A stretch of DNA of 64,000 bases. It comes from Chitinophaga sp. S165 (GTDB taxonomy: Bacteria; Bacteroidota; Bacteroidia; Chitinophagales; Chitinophagaceae). Under the pieces are notes generated by a model that saw only the letters and a list, made by a program, of their open reading frames with translations, searched no databases and was not told the DNA's origin. A program made the translations under genes and the position numbers. Where the stretch lies: assembly GCF_003182155.1 (NCBI RefSeq), contig NZ_QGTG01000011.1, positions 101,307-165,306 on the forward strand, read 5' to 3'. How positions within the stretch are numbered: position 1 is the stretch's first letter; every line of letters begins with the position of its first letter. Shown here piece by piece: positions 1 to 8,204 of this stretch.

Positions 1-1488
1 TTTATATTGCTGATTGCTTGTATCAATTTTGTTAACCTCACAATAGCCCGTTCGCTGAAACGTGCAAAAGAGATCGGCATCCGTAAAGTAGTGGGTGGCG
101 ACAGAAGACAGCTCATGATGCAGTTTATGGGTGAATCTTTTATCCTGAGCTTTGCTGCCTTTACACTGGCATTGATCCTTGTACAATTATCCTTATCGGT
201 CTTTAATGACCTATCAAATAAAGCGCTTGCCTTATCCTATCTGTTTGATGTAAAACTGGTTGCCGGATATATTACACTTTTCCTGTTCACCGGTCTGCTT
301 GCAGGCTTTTATCCTTCATTGGTATTGTCCGGTTATAATCCGGTGAAAGTATTATACAGCAGGTTCACGTTAGGAGGTAAAAACTATCTCCAAAAAGGAC
401 TGGTTATTCTGCAGTTTACACTGGCATCTTTTTTAATCATAGGCACCTTCACTATTTACTCGCAGTTCAATTATCTGACGAATGAGAAGCTGGGTTATGA
501 TGATACGAACCTGGTGACCGTCGGTCACAACAGGATCGTCGCTGAACAGACAGAACATGTCAGATCAGAATTGATGAAGAGCAAGGCCATAGCAGATGTG
601 GCTTTCAAAAACGGTGGTACCTGGGGAACGACAGCCCATATCAATGGTGAGACCAATATCCATTTTAGTTATGAAACAGTAGATGAACATTACATCCCCG
701 AACTGAAAATACCAGTTGTCAAAGGACGTAATTTCTCTAAAGATTTTCCTGCCGATTCAATACGGTCCGTTCTCGTAAATGAGGCATTTGTAAAAGAGGC
801 CGGCTGGAAAGATCCTATCGGCCAGGTAGTGGATTTCTGGTATAAGGAAGGAGAAAAATATACAGTGATCGGTGTGGTAAAAGATTATCACTATGCCTCA
901 CTGACGGAAAAGATCGGTTCGCAGTTATTCACGATGAAACATAGTAATGGGTACGGCAAGACATTTATTAAAATAAGACCCAATAGTGAAACTGCTGCAC
1001 TCCATGATATAGAGAAGGTATTTAAACAAATATTCCCTCTTAGTCCGTATGGTTATGAATTCAAAGACGTCGATAACAGGGAGAACTATGCAGCGGAAGC
1101 GAAATGGAAACAGATCATCCTGCTCAGTGCTATCCTGACGATCTTCATCTCATGCATTGGTCTCTTCGGATTATCAGTACTATCCGCAGAGAAAAGAACA
1201 AAAGAGATCGGGATCCGCAAGGTACTGGGCGCTTCGGTTGCTTCAGTGGTGACGATCCTGTCAAAAGATTTCCTGAAGCTGGTCATTATATCCCTGGTAC
1301 TGGCTATACCAGTAGCCTGGTATGCAGGTAACAAGTGGCTGGAAAATTATCCATACCGTATCACGATCAGCTGGTGGATGTTTGCCACAGCCGCTTTACT
1401 GGTAAGCGCTATTGCACTGGCAACGGTAAGTTTCTATGCAGTAAAGGCAGCTGTAGCTGATCCGGTAAAAAGTCTGAAAAGAGAATAG
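1..1488 (+). CDS. ABC transporter permease, MacB/FtsX type (5' end missing)
   Basis: The reading frame is already open at base 1, so this is the C-terminal ~495 residues of a longer protein; full Bacteroidota proteins of this type are usually about 780-800 residues. What remains is one membrane cluster (about residues 1-120), a periplasmic domain (about 150-350) and a final three-helix FtsX domain (about 365-490). The motif KEIGIRKV occurs twice, once near the start (residue ~24) and once near 400, as expected for the two FtsX repeats of this family. Such permeases work with an ATPase in export or in signalling to the cell envelope; the substrate cannot be told from the sequence. The gene ends two bases before the convergent stop codon of the next gene. 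No ATPase partner is visible in the window. Confidence 0.9.
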   Translation, partial: FILLIACINFVNLTIARSLKRAKEIGIRKVVGGDRRQLMMQFMGESFILSFAAFTLALILVQLSLSVFNDLSNKALALSYLFDVKLVAGYITLFLFTGLLAGFYPSLVLSGYNPVKVLYSRFTLGGKNYLQKGLVILQFTLASFLIIGTFTIYSQFNYLTNEKLGYDDTNLVTVGHNRIVAEQTEHVRSELMKSKAIADVAFKNGGTWGTTAHINGETNIHFSYETVDEHYIPELKIPVVKGRNFSKDFPADSIRSVLVNEAFVKEAGWKDPIGQVVDFWYKEGEKYTVIGVVKDYHYASLTEKIGSQLFTMKHSNGYGKTFIKIRPNSETAALHDIEKVFKQIFPLSPYGYEFKDVDNRENYAAEAKWKQIILLSAILTIFISCIGLFGLSVLSAEKRTKEIGIRKVLGASVASVVTILSKDFLKLVIISLVLAIPVAWYAGNKWLENYPYRITISWWMFATAALLVSAIALATVSFYAVKAAVADPVKSLKRE

Positions 1489-1490
1489 CG

Positions 1491-3323
1491 TTACTGCTTG
1501 TTCAACGGGTCCACTTCACGGAAACAAGACTGTATCTGATCGGCCGAAAGCCGGTAGAGCTGCCTGATAGCGGGTTGTGTGGTATCATAGCCGCTGATCT
1601 CCGGCTGATGTTTTCCCATCCAGGCAAGTGCATCATCCAGTATTCTCCTGTTGGCCTGACCATGTCCCGAAGGACCGATACTGCTGACGATCTTGCCGAA
1701 TATATATACCGGGAAATCAGCACAGGTCATTTCAGATAGTTTGGCGCGGTATTCCCGCTCGCTGCTGGGTGCATTTTCAAAGTCTTTCGCAAAATAGATC
1801 TGGTCAATACTATGTCTGCCTTCATGCGCGAAGATAGAAGCATCTTCCTGCCTTCTTTCAAGCGTATTCATGAACTGCAATTGCAGATCGCTGCCACGCA
1901 GTCCCTGTCTGTATAACATGGCATAGAGGCTATCCATCGCATTCAGGCGCAGCAGACCGTTGATACCGGCCAGCAGGGTGGTAGTATCAGGTGTAATGGT
2001 ACCGGCAATAGCATTTTCAAAGATGGATAATTTCTCTTTTCGTACAGTGCTGTCTGTGATCATTGTCCAGGCCTCCATCGGTTCTCTGATATATGCTTCC
2101 CGTACTCTGTAAATAGTATCATTTACAGACCAGCCGCCGTTTCCCATTCTTTTATTGGTGAACCAGCTGATGAAGCCATTGGAGGTCATCAGGTCTATTT
2201 CAATAAATGTAAGAGAGGCTTTATATCCGTACTGTAATACTTCCTTGCGGGTAACATTAACGATCTGACCCAGGCAGATCTCTTTTGCATGAAAGCTGGA
2301 TGTAGTCCCAAGAAAACCCATTGCACCGAATCTGGGCTGCACTAACTCCAGGAACTTTTCATATGTCAGTGTATCTTTTCCTGCGGATAGTTTCAGCTTT
2401 TCTAACAGCCGTGCACAGGTAGATAGTACCTGCTGTTCAAACAGGCTGTCGCTGGTAGGAGCATGTACTGCCAGTTTCCGGTAGTAATCATCCGTCAGGG
2501 TTGTTGTTTCCTGCAAATACCTGGCATAAGCAATGATGTCTTTCTGTGAACGTCCTGCCAGCAATGCTGCATACTCGTAAAAGCCCGATTTAGCCAGTGC
2601 GGCGGCTATTTGTTCATTCTCGGCAGATGAGGCCTTCCAATGAGGTAATACGGCTAAAAACACGCCCGCAGGCTCCTTTAGATAAGCATAAGCACTGTCA
2701 GCCGAAGCAAAATGAAAATAGGCATTCCAGCCATCTGACAGGAACCTGCCGTCTTTTTTAAGGACGCCTGTCCCTACCAGTAGTTTCGCTGCCTGCGGAT
2801 GTCCCGGCATCTGGTCCAGCACTCCCTCAAGCAACCGGCCTGCTTTACCCAATAGGGTCGTATCCTGTTTCTTGTTGTTTTTTGAAGAAAGATAAACAGT
2901 GTTGGCATAGGCTATGGCCGCCTCTCTCCATTCGGCGGCATTGGCCGCGCTGGCCAGCGCTTTATCCGCAGCTTCCAGTGAAGCAGGGTAGTGGCCCGCT
3001 TCTGTTGCGATATTGCTGAGCGCCACAAGAGAAGCATTACTGCCGGAACGAAGTGCCAGCGCACTGTCCAGGCGTTTGGCCGCCAGTTCATAGTTACGAT
3101 GGAATTGCCAGTCGCGTAGTGCGAGTGTGCTATACACCTTGGCGCTATCGCTGCTACTGGTACGCGGATCGTTGAGGATATCCCTGAGAATGACCGCCGA
3201 ACCATCAATGTTAAAAGTGAAGAATGTCTGGGCAGCTTTCTGCCACCGCATGTCTGTTTGTTGGGCAGTACAAAGACTGGTTATCAGCAGAAAAAGTATG
3301 GATAATGTGGTGATGTGTTTCAT
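1491..3323 (-). CDS. Secreted protein of unknown function with a HEGRH metallopeptidase-like motif
   Basis: A 610-aa protein with a Sec signal peptide (residues 1-20, cleaved after LCTA). The N-terminal half is helical and alanine-rich, with TPR-like helix pairs between about residues 25 and 250. Near the C-terminus, residues 500-504 read HEGRH, a fit to the HExxH zinc-binding motif, followed about 20 residues later by the acidic segment SEREYRAKLSEM, which could supply the third zinc ligand. I do not recognise the family by name. A periplasmic or surface-linked gluzincin-like peptidase with a TPR scaffold is an inference. It converges with the ABC permease and stands upstream of no clear partner. 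Confidence 0.7.
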   Translation of the reverse strand: MKHITTLSILFLLITSLCTAQQTDMRWQKAAQTFFTFNIDGSAVILRDILNDPRTSSSDSAKVYSTLALRDWQFHRNYELAAKRLDSALALRSGSNASLVALSNIATEAGHYPASLEAADKALASAANAAEWREAAIAYANTVYLSSKNNKKQDTTLLGKAGRLLEGVLDQMPGHPQAAKLLVGTGVLKKDGRFLSDGWNAYFHFASADSAYAYLKEPAGVFLAVLPHWKASSAENEQIAAALAKSGFYEYAALLAGRSQKDIIAYARYLQETTTLTDDYYRKLAVHAPTSDSLFEQQVLSTCARLLEKLKLSAGKDTLTYEKFLELVQPRFGAMGFLGTTSSFHAKEICLGQIVNVTRKEVLQYGYKASLTFIEIDLMTSNGFISWFTNKRMGNGGWSVNDTIYRVREAYIREPMEAWTMITDSTVRKEKLSIFENAIAGTITPDTTTLLAGINGLLRLNAMDSLYAMLYRQGLRGSDLQLQFMNTLERRQEDASIFAHEGRHSIDQIYFAKDFENAPSSEREYRAKLSEMTCADFPVYIFGKIVSSIGPSGHGQANRRILDDALAWMGKHQPEISGYDTTQPAIRQLYRLSADQIQSCFREVDPLNKQ

Positions 3324-3387
3324 GTTTTACGGGTGCTTACTTTATGAGCAAAGTAAGTGCGCCCGTAAGGGATAAACTTGTACAGAA

Positions 3388-4182
3388 CTAACCTTTTATC
3401 GTTTTGCTGAAATCGCGTGGAGAGACGCCGAAATAACTTTTGAAACTGCGGCTGAAGTGGCTTTGATCATAGAACCCGCTGCTATAACTGATGCCCGTCA
3501 GATTATCATGACCGGCTACAATACTGTTGGCCGCCTTCTCCAGGCGCACCCTCGTAATGTATTCTGACAGGCGCAGGCCTGTCTTCTCTTTGAATTTCCG
3601 CAACATGTACACCGGATGTACATTGGCTTCTGCCGCCAGCGCGTCCACCAGGTGCTGTTCATCCGGCATATCATGGATACGCTCAGTAATTGTCTTTATC
3701 CAGCTGGCCTGCCCATACCTGCTAAGCTGGTCCTGCTCAAACAGGCTGGTCACGATCTCGAAAGAAAGCATATCCAGCGTATCAGCTGCATGTCCCGTTA
3801 CAAACCGGTAGTGCAGCAGGAACAGATCAAGAAAAGATTGTTTGAAGATCATTGTATCCTGTGCCTTCATCTGCCGGTTGAATGTGCCTGCAAGGTTGTT
3901 TTTCAACTCCAGGTTAAAACATCTGGCGGGCTTACCGTCAAAAATATTGGCATGTTCATGATCATCAGGTCTGAAAATAGAATGGCCTCCGGCTATAATG
4001 GTCTCGCCTTTAGCACCCTTTTCTACGTAGTTACCTTCCAGCAGCAGACTGAGATAAGGATTCTCATGATGGTGTTTAGGCAGATGAGCATCTGAGGCAT
4101 AAACCGTCAGCGTGAGATTGAAGTGCTCCAACTCAAGACGGTGAACCGTATTGCCGTAATATTTTCCATCGGTTAACAACAT
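3388..4182 (-). CDS. AraC-family transcriptional regulator
   Basis: A 264-aa protein with an N-terminal cupin-like sensor region (about residues 20-140; a cluster HHHENPY lies near residue 40) and a C-terminal double helix-turn-helix of the AraC/XylS type (about 165-262). Typical AraC features are the segment SGFYDQSHFSRSFKSYFG and the ending GVSPRDFSK. The family binds DNA through the C-terminus and senses a small molecule through the N-terminus; the ligand here is unknown. It starts 16 bp after the stop of the HxlR-type regulator gene on the same strand, so the two are probably co-transcribed. The target genes are not evident. Confidence 0.88.
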   Translation of the reverse strand: MLLTDGKYYGNTVHRLELEHFNLTLTVYASDAHLPKHHHENPYLSLLLEGNYVEKGAKGETIIAGGHSIFRPDDHEHANIFDGKPARCFNLELKNNLAGTFNRQMKAQDTMIFKQSFLDLFLLHYRFVTGHAADTLDMLSFEIVTSLFEQDQLSRYGQASWIKTITERIHDMPDEQHLVDALAAEANVHPVYMLRKFKEKTGLRLSEYITRVRLEKAANSIVAGHDNLTGISYSSGFYDQSHFSRSFKSYFGVSPRDFSKTIKG

Positions 4183-4198
4183 AGCGCGATAGTGGTGT

Positions 4199-4594
4199 TT
4201 AAGAGGTGGCCAGTGCTTCCTGCCGCATCCGCTCCTTGATAGTTCTCCGGTGCATAGCGCCCCAGGCCTGTAATGACTTCAGGACATCCTGCAAGGTGTC
4301 GGCATAGTCTGTCAGCTTGTACTCCACAATAACAGGAGAGCCGGTTTGTACCGTTCTGGTCAGGAAGTTGTTCAGTTCAAGGTCTTTGAGCTCGTTTGAC
4401 AATACACGGGCAGAAATACCGTCCACCTTGCGTTGCAGCTCATTGAACCTGGTATGTCCTTCAGACAGGGCTATGATGATCCTTAATTTCCATTTTCCAC
4501 CTATTACATACAAGGCGTCACCTACAGCTGTTAAAGCCTCTGTACATTCCTGTGCCCCGATACGGTTTTGAGATTTAAAAGACATTTGTATCAC
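4199..4594 (-). CDS. HxlR-family winged-helix transcriptional regulator
   Basis: A 131-aa protein of normal HxlR length. It has the characteristic early segment (VIGGKWKLRIIIAL), the recognition region (RFNELQRKVDGISARVLSNELKDLE) and the wing with EYKLTDYADTL. HxlR proteins are dimeric DNA-binding regulators, often responding to reactive aldehydes, quinones or oxidative stress. A second in-frame ATG lies three codons in (4585) and may be the true start. A Bacteroidota -7 element lies just upstream at 4607-4614 on the same strand. It heads a likely two-gene regulator operon with the AraC gene. Confidence 0.9.
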   Translation of the reverse strand: MIQMSFKSQNRIGAQECTEALTAVGDALYVIGGKWKLRIIIALSEGHTRFNELQRKVDGISARVLSNELKDLELNNFLTRTVQTGSPVIVEYKLTDYADTLQDVLKSLQAWGAMHRRTIKERMRQEALATS

Positions 4595-4600
4595 ATTTAA

Positions 4601-4640
4601 CTAACACAAAGTTACTACTAACTTTTTATTAGTTGCTAAC
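4601..4640 (-). promoter_or_regulatory. Candidate promoter and operator region of the HxlR-AraC operon
   Basis: On the minus strand TAACTTTG (4614-4607) fits the Bacteroidota -7 consensus TAnnTTTG. No clear -33 TTG is present. The pentamer GTTAG occurs three times around it as a direct repeat, which could be a regulator site. The region abuts the stop codon of the upstream membrane-protein gene. Sequence-pattern evidence only. Confidence 0.4.
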
Positions 4641-5628
4641 ATTTTATATCATATAGCATTCTGCCCCGCTGGCCATTCTTCCTACGGATGAAATGGAGCT
4701 CTACCTCGTTGCCGGGCTGGACTTTGGTGCCCAGGTTCTCAATAGGTCTGACAAGGAACAGCTTGTCGCTCACCCGGTAATAGACATCACCGGTACCCTG
4801 ATTGTGCCTGACAGTAGAGATGATCTCCGTCACTTTCCCACGAACAATGATCTTACTCTCGGCCCGGGTATAACTGTTATAGACATAATAAGCAGGCGTC
4901 GCCAGCAGGAAGAAGATGATATAAATGATGGCAATAACAATATAGAGGTTAGAATAATAACCTTTGGCAATGCCACCGAGTAGTAGGATCAATGCCAGAC
5001 CGGTACAGCCGGTAAGGAACAGCTTGACCAGTGTGGACTGTTTTTCCTTCATCAGCAGCAGATCATCCGCAGAGATCTTTGCCGTTGTCTCCGCATACGG
5101 CGTATACGGGTATTCAGCTTTCAGCAGGATGTTCCCGCCGGCACTGATATGGAGCACCACCTCCTGACCGGTTAGTCCGCTGATGTTGCTGACGTTCGCA
5201 TGGTGATAACTGTTCCTTTGTTCGTAGAAGAAGCTTTTCTCGGGCAATGCAGCCTTCACCTCGATGATCTCATGATTGGTGCTCACATACTGCAGATTGT
5301 CCCGTTTATGAGAAGCATGAAGGGCTTTTATCTTTATGCGCACCAGGCGTTTTCTCCCGCCCTGCAATCCCGACCTGATAATACGCCGTTGTTTCAGGGC
5401 ACGGCGCCACATAAAAAAACAGATAGACATTATTACAAGCCAGGCTACAGAAACGGGAATGTAAAGGGAAGCATGTCTGCCGCAGGCAGCCATTAGCAGG
5501 AGGGAAGCTAAAACAAGTGTAATAGCAGTGAATAATAATAGCAGTAACCACCGTAATCCTGTGATCCTTGCCGCAGTTTTGAGGAGCCGGATATCTTCAT
5601 TGGTAAGAGGGGTTTCTTCCTGTATCAT
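4636..5628 (-). CDS. Four-helix membrane protein of unknown function
   Basis: A 330-aa protein predicted to have two hydrophobic hairpins: one at about residues 28-72 and one at about 200-250. Each is followed by a soluble beta-rich segment; the two segments look alike (both begin with a basic stretch, then I-x-V/I-x-G/K-x-V/I strands), so the protein may be an internal duplication resembling DUF3592-type membrane proteins. That resemblance is tentative. No catalytic motif is seen. It lies between katG and the HxlR gene on the same strand, but a terminator at 5646-5680 separates it from katG. Confidence 0.65.
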   Translation of the reverse strand: MIQEETPLTNEDIRLLKTAARITGLRWLLLLLFTAITLVLASLLLMAACGRHASLYIPVSVAWLVIMSICFFMWRRALKQRRIIRSGLQGGRKRLVRIKIKALHASHKRDNLQYVSTNHEIIEVKAALPEKSFFYEQRNSYHHANVSNISGLTGQEVVLHISAGGNILLKAEYPYTPYAETTAKISADDLLLMKEKQSTLVKLFLTGCTGLALILLLGGIAKGYYSNLYIVIAIIYIIFFLLATPAYYVYNSYTRAESKIIVRGKVTEIISTVRHNQGTGDVYYRVSDKLFLVRPIENLGTKVQPGNEVELHFIRRKNGQRGRMLYDIKC

Positions 5629-5645
5629 ATATCTAAGATATAGAA

Positions 5646-5680
5646 AAAGGCTATTCCGTCCGCAGACAGGAATAGCCTTT
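5646..5680 (-). terminator. Rho-independent terminator after katG
   Basis: A perfect 12-bp stem AAAGGCTATTCC / GGAATAGCCTTT with an 11-base loop. It lies about 20 bases downstream of the katG stop codon and upstream of the next minus-strand gene. Confidence 0.8.
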
Positions 5681-5702
5681 CCTTATCATGATTAGCCAGG
5701 TA

Positions 5703-7982
5703 CTATCTGGCTAAATCAAACCTGTCCAGGTTCATCACTTTATTCCATGCAGCAACAAAGTCTTTTACAAGTTTGCCCTGCGCATCACTGCTTCCGTATA
5801 CTTCAGCAATAGCCCTCAGTTCTGCATTAGAACCGAACACAAGATCAGCACGGGTAGCTGTCCATTTTGTCTTACCGGTAGCACGGTCAATACCTTCATA
5901 AAGTTCCTGATCAGCCGATACTGCTTTCCATGCAGTGCCCATATCAAGGAGATTTACAAAGAAATCATTGCTAAGCACACCGGGACGTGTTGTGAAAACG
6001 CCATCGCCGGAACCGTCGAAATTAGTGTTTAGTACACGCATACCACCTACCAGCACAGTTAACTCAGGTGCTGTTAATGTGAGCAGATGAGCCTTATCTA
6101 CCAGCAGCGACTCAGTAGAAGCGCGGAACTTCGCTCTACGGTAGTTACGGAAACCGTCAGCAATTGGCTCCAGGTAACCAACTGATTCAACATCAGTTTC
6201 TTCCTGTGAAGCGTCCATACGACCCGGAGTGAAAGGAACTGTAACAGCTTGTCCGGCGTCTTTTGCAGCCTTTTCAACACCTGCACAACCTGCCAGTACG
6301 ATCAGATCAGCCAGTGAAACTTTCTTACCGGCAGTCTGCGCACCGTTGAAGTCTTTCTGAATACCTTCCAAAGCATTCAATACCTTCTGCAGTTGTGGCG
6401 GATTGTTCACTCTCCAGTACCGTTGAGGCGCCAGGCGAATACGTGCGCCATTCGCACCACCGCGCTTATCAGTGCCACGGAAGGTAGAGGCAGAAGCCCA
6501 TGCGGTAGAAACCAGTTCAGATACACTCAGTCCTGATTCCAGCACTTTAGCCTTCAATGCAGCAATATCACTTTCATTGATCAATGCATGATCTACAGCC
6601 GGAATAGGGTCCTGCCAGATCAGTACTTCCTGTGGTGCATCAGCACCGAGATAAAGTACGCGGGGACCCATGTCACGGTGTGTTAATTTAAACCATGCAC
6701 GTGCAAAGGCATCTGCAAATTCATCCGGATTTTCCAGGAAGCGCCTTGATATCTTTTCATAAACCGGGTCAAACCTCAGAGAGAGGTCGGTAGTAAGCAT
6801 ACCCGGTAAAATTTTCTTTGAATCATCAAAAGCATGCGGAATAATATTGTCTGCATTCTTCGCTACCCACTGGTGCGCACCGGCAGGGCTCTTGGAAAGC
6901 TCCCATTCAAAGCCGAACAGGTTTTCGAAGAAGTTATTGCTCCATTTGGTCGGCGTAGTGGTCCATGTTACTTCCAGACCGCTGGTAATAGTATCAGCAC
7001 CTTTACCGGAACCGTAACTATTGCTCCAGCCGAGGCCCTGTGCTTCGAGTCCTGCAGCTTCAGGCTCTTTACCTACATTGGAAGAAGGAGCCGCACCGTG
7101 TGTTTTACCGAAGCTGTGACCACCTGCAATCAGCGCAACAGTTTCTTCATCATTCATCGCCATACGGCCAAAAGTATCGCGGATATCTTTAGCAGCAGCA
7201 ATAGGATCAGGATTGCCATCAGGACCTTCCGGGTTCACATAGATCAATCCCATTTGTACAGCGCCAAGTGGTTTCTCCAGGTTACGTGAGTGGATGTCGC
7301 CATCTGCATCGTCGTCAGATACAAGTACCCCATGTCCTTCCACACCTGGTGAACCGTGCGCATAACGCAGATCGCCACCCAGCCAGGTGGTTTCAGAACC
7401 CCAATACACATCTTCTTCTGATTCCCATTTGTCTTCACGCCCGCCTGCAAAGCCAAATGTTTTGAAACCCATTGACTCCAGGGCTACGTTACCTGTAAGG
7501 ATCAGCAGGTCAGCCCATGAAAGGTTACGGCCATATTTCTGTTTGATAGGCCACAGCAGTCTGCGGGCCTTATCAAGGCTCACGTTATCAGGCCAGCTGT
7601 TAAGCGGGGCGAAACGCTGCTGTCCGGAACCGCCACCACCACGGCCATCAAATACGCGGTAGGTACCTGCACTATGCCACGCCATCCTTACGAACAGCGG
7701 ACCGTAATGTCCAAAGTCGGCAGGCCACCAGTCCTGAGAATCCGTCATCAGCGCATGAAGGTCTTTTTTAACGGCTTCCAGATCGAGGCTTTTGAAAGCT
7801 TCGGCATAGTTGAAATTGTCCTCCATCGGATTTGACAGGGATGAATGCTGACGCAGGATGTTCAGTTTTAACTGCTCCGGCCACCAATCACGGTTCCTGG
7901 TACCGCCACCACCTGCATTCTGTTTCAAAGTGCCATTGTGAAACGGGCATTTACTGATGTCATTAGTTGTTTCTGTTCCCAT
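5703..7982 (-). CDS. katG: Catalase-peroxidase KatG
   Basis: A 759-aa bifunctional haem enzyme that removes hydrogen peroxide. Distal residues R99, W102 and H103 (RMAWHSAGTYR), the proximal haem ligand H289 (GGHSFGKTHG), and the residues of the Met-Tyr-Trp adduct (W102, Y248 in LIYVNPEG, M274 in GRMAMND) are all present, so catalase activity is expected. The length and the two-domain duplicated peroxidase layout are normal for the family. There is no Sec signal, consistent with a cytoplasmic location. The start codon is ATG at 7982; no OxyR or PerR box could be recognised in the AT-rich upstream region. It is followed by its own terminator, so it is probably monocistronic. Confidence 0.98.
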   Translation of the reverse strand: MGTETTNDISKCPFHNGTLKQNAGGGGTRNRDWWPEQLKLNILRQHSSLSNPMEDNFNYAEAFKSLDLEAVKKDLHALMTDSQDWWPADFGHYGPLFVRMAWHSAGTYRVFDGRGGGGSGQQRFAPLNSWPDNVSLDKARRLLWPIKQKYGRNLSWADLLILTGNVALESMGFKTFGFAGGREDKWESEEDVYWGSETTWLGGDLRYAHGSPGVEGHGVLVSDDDADGDIHSRNLEKPLGAVQMGLIYVNPEGPDGNPDPIAAAKDIRDTFGRMAMNDEETVALIAGGHSFGKTHGAAPSSNVGKEPEAAGLEAQGLGWSNSYGSGKGADTITSGLEVTWTTTPTKWSNNFFENLFGFEWELSKSPAGAHQWVAKNADNIIPHAFDDSKKILPGMLTTDLSLRFDPVYEKISRRFLENPDEFADAFARAWFKLTHRDMGPRVLYLGADAPQEVLIWQDPIPAVDHALINESDIAALKAKVLESGLSVSELVSTAWASASTFRGTDKRGGANGARIRLAPQRYWRVNNPPQLQKVLNALEGIQKDFNGAQTAGKKVSLADLIVLAGCAGVEKAAKDAGQAVTVPFTPGRMDASQEETDVESVGYLEPIADGFRNYRRAKFRASTESLLVDKAHLLTLTAPELTVLVGGMRVLNTNFDGSGDGVFTTRPGVLSNDFFVNLLDMGTAWKAVSADQELYEGIDRATGKTKWTATRADLVFGSNAELRAIAEVYGSSDAQGKLVKDFVAAWNKVMNLDRFDLAR

Positions 7983-8204
7983 TTTTACAAGTTTAGGGTA
8001 TTGTAAGAAAGAAGTTGCTTCCTAAATGATGTGTCTTAATTTTTACGTGGATTGCTAAAATAGTAATATTGAAGATATAAATGAAAACAATTAAATCTAT
8101 ATTTTAATAGTTTAAATCTATATAATGTAATTGCTCACCTTTCATTCAAAGATGAATAATAGTTTCCGGCATTTGTCTCAACAGCCGTTATTTTAAAGTT
8201 AAGG

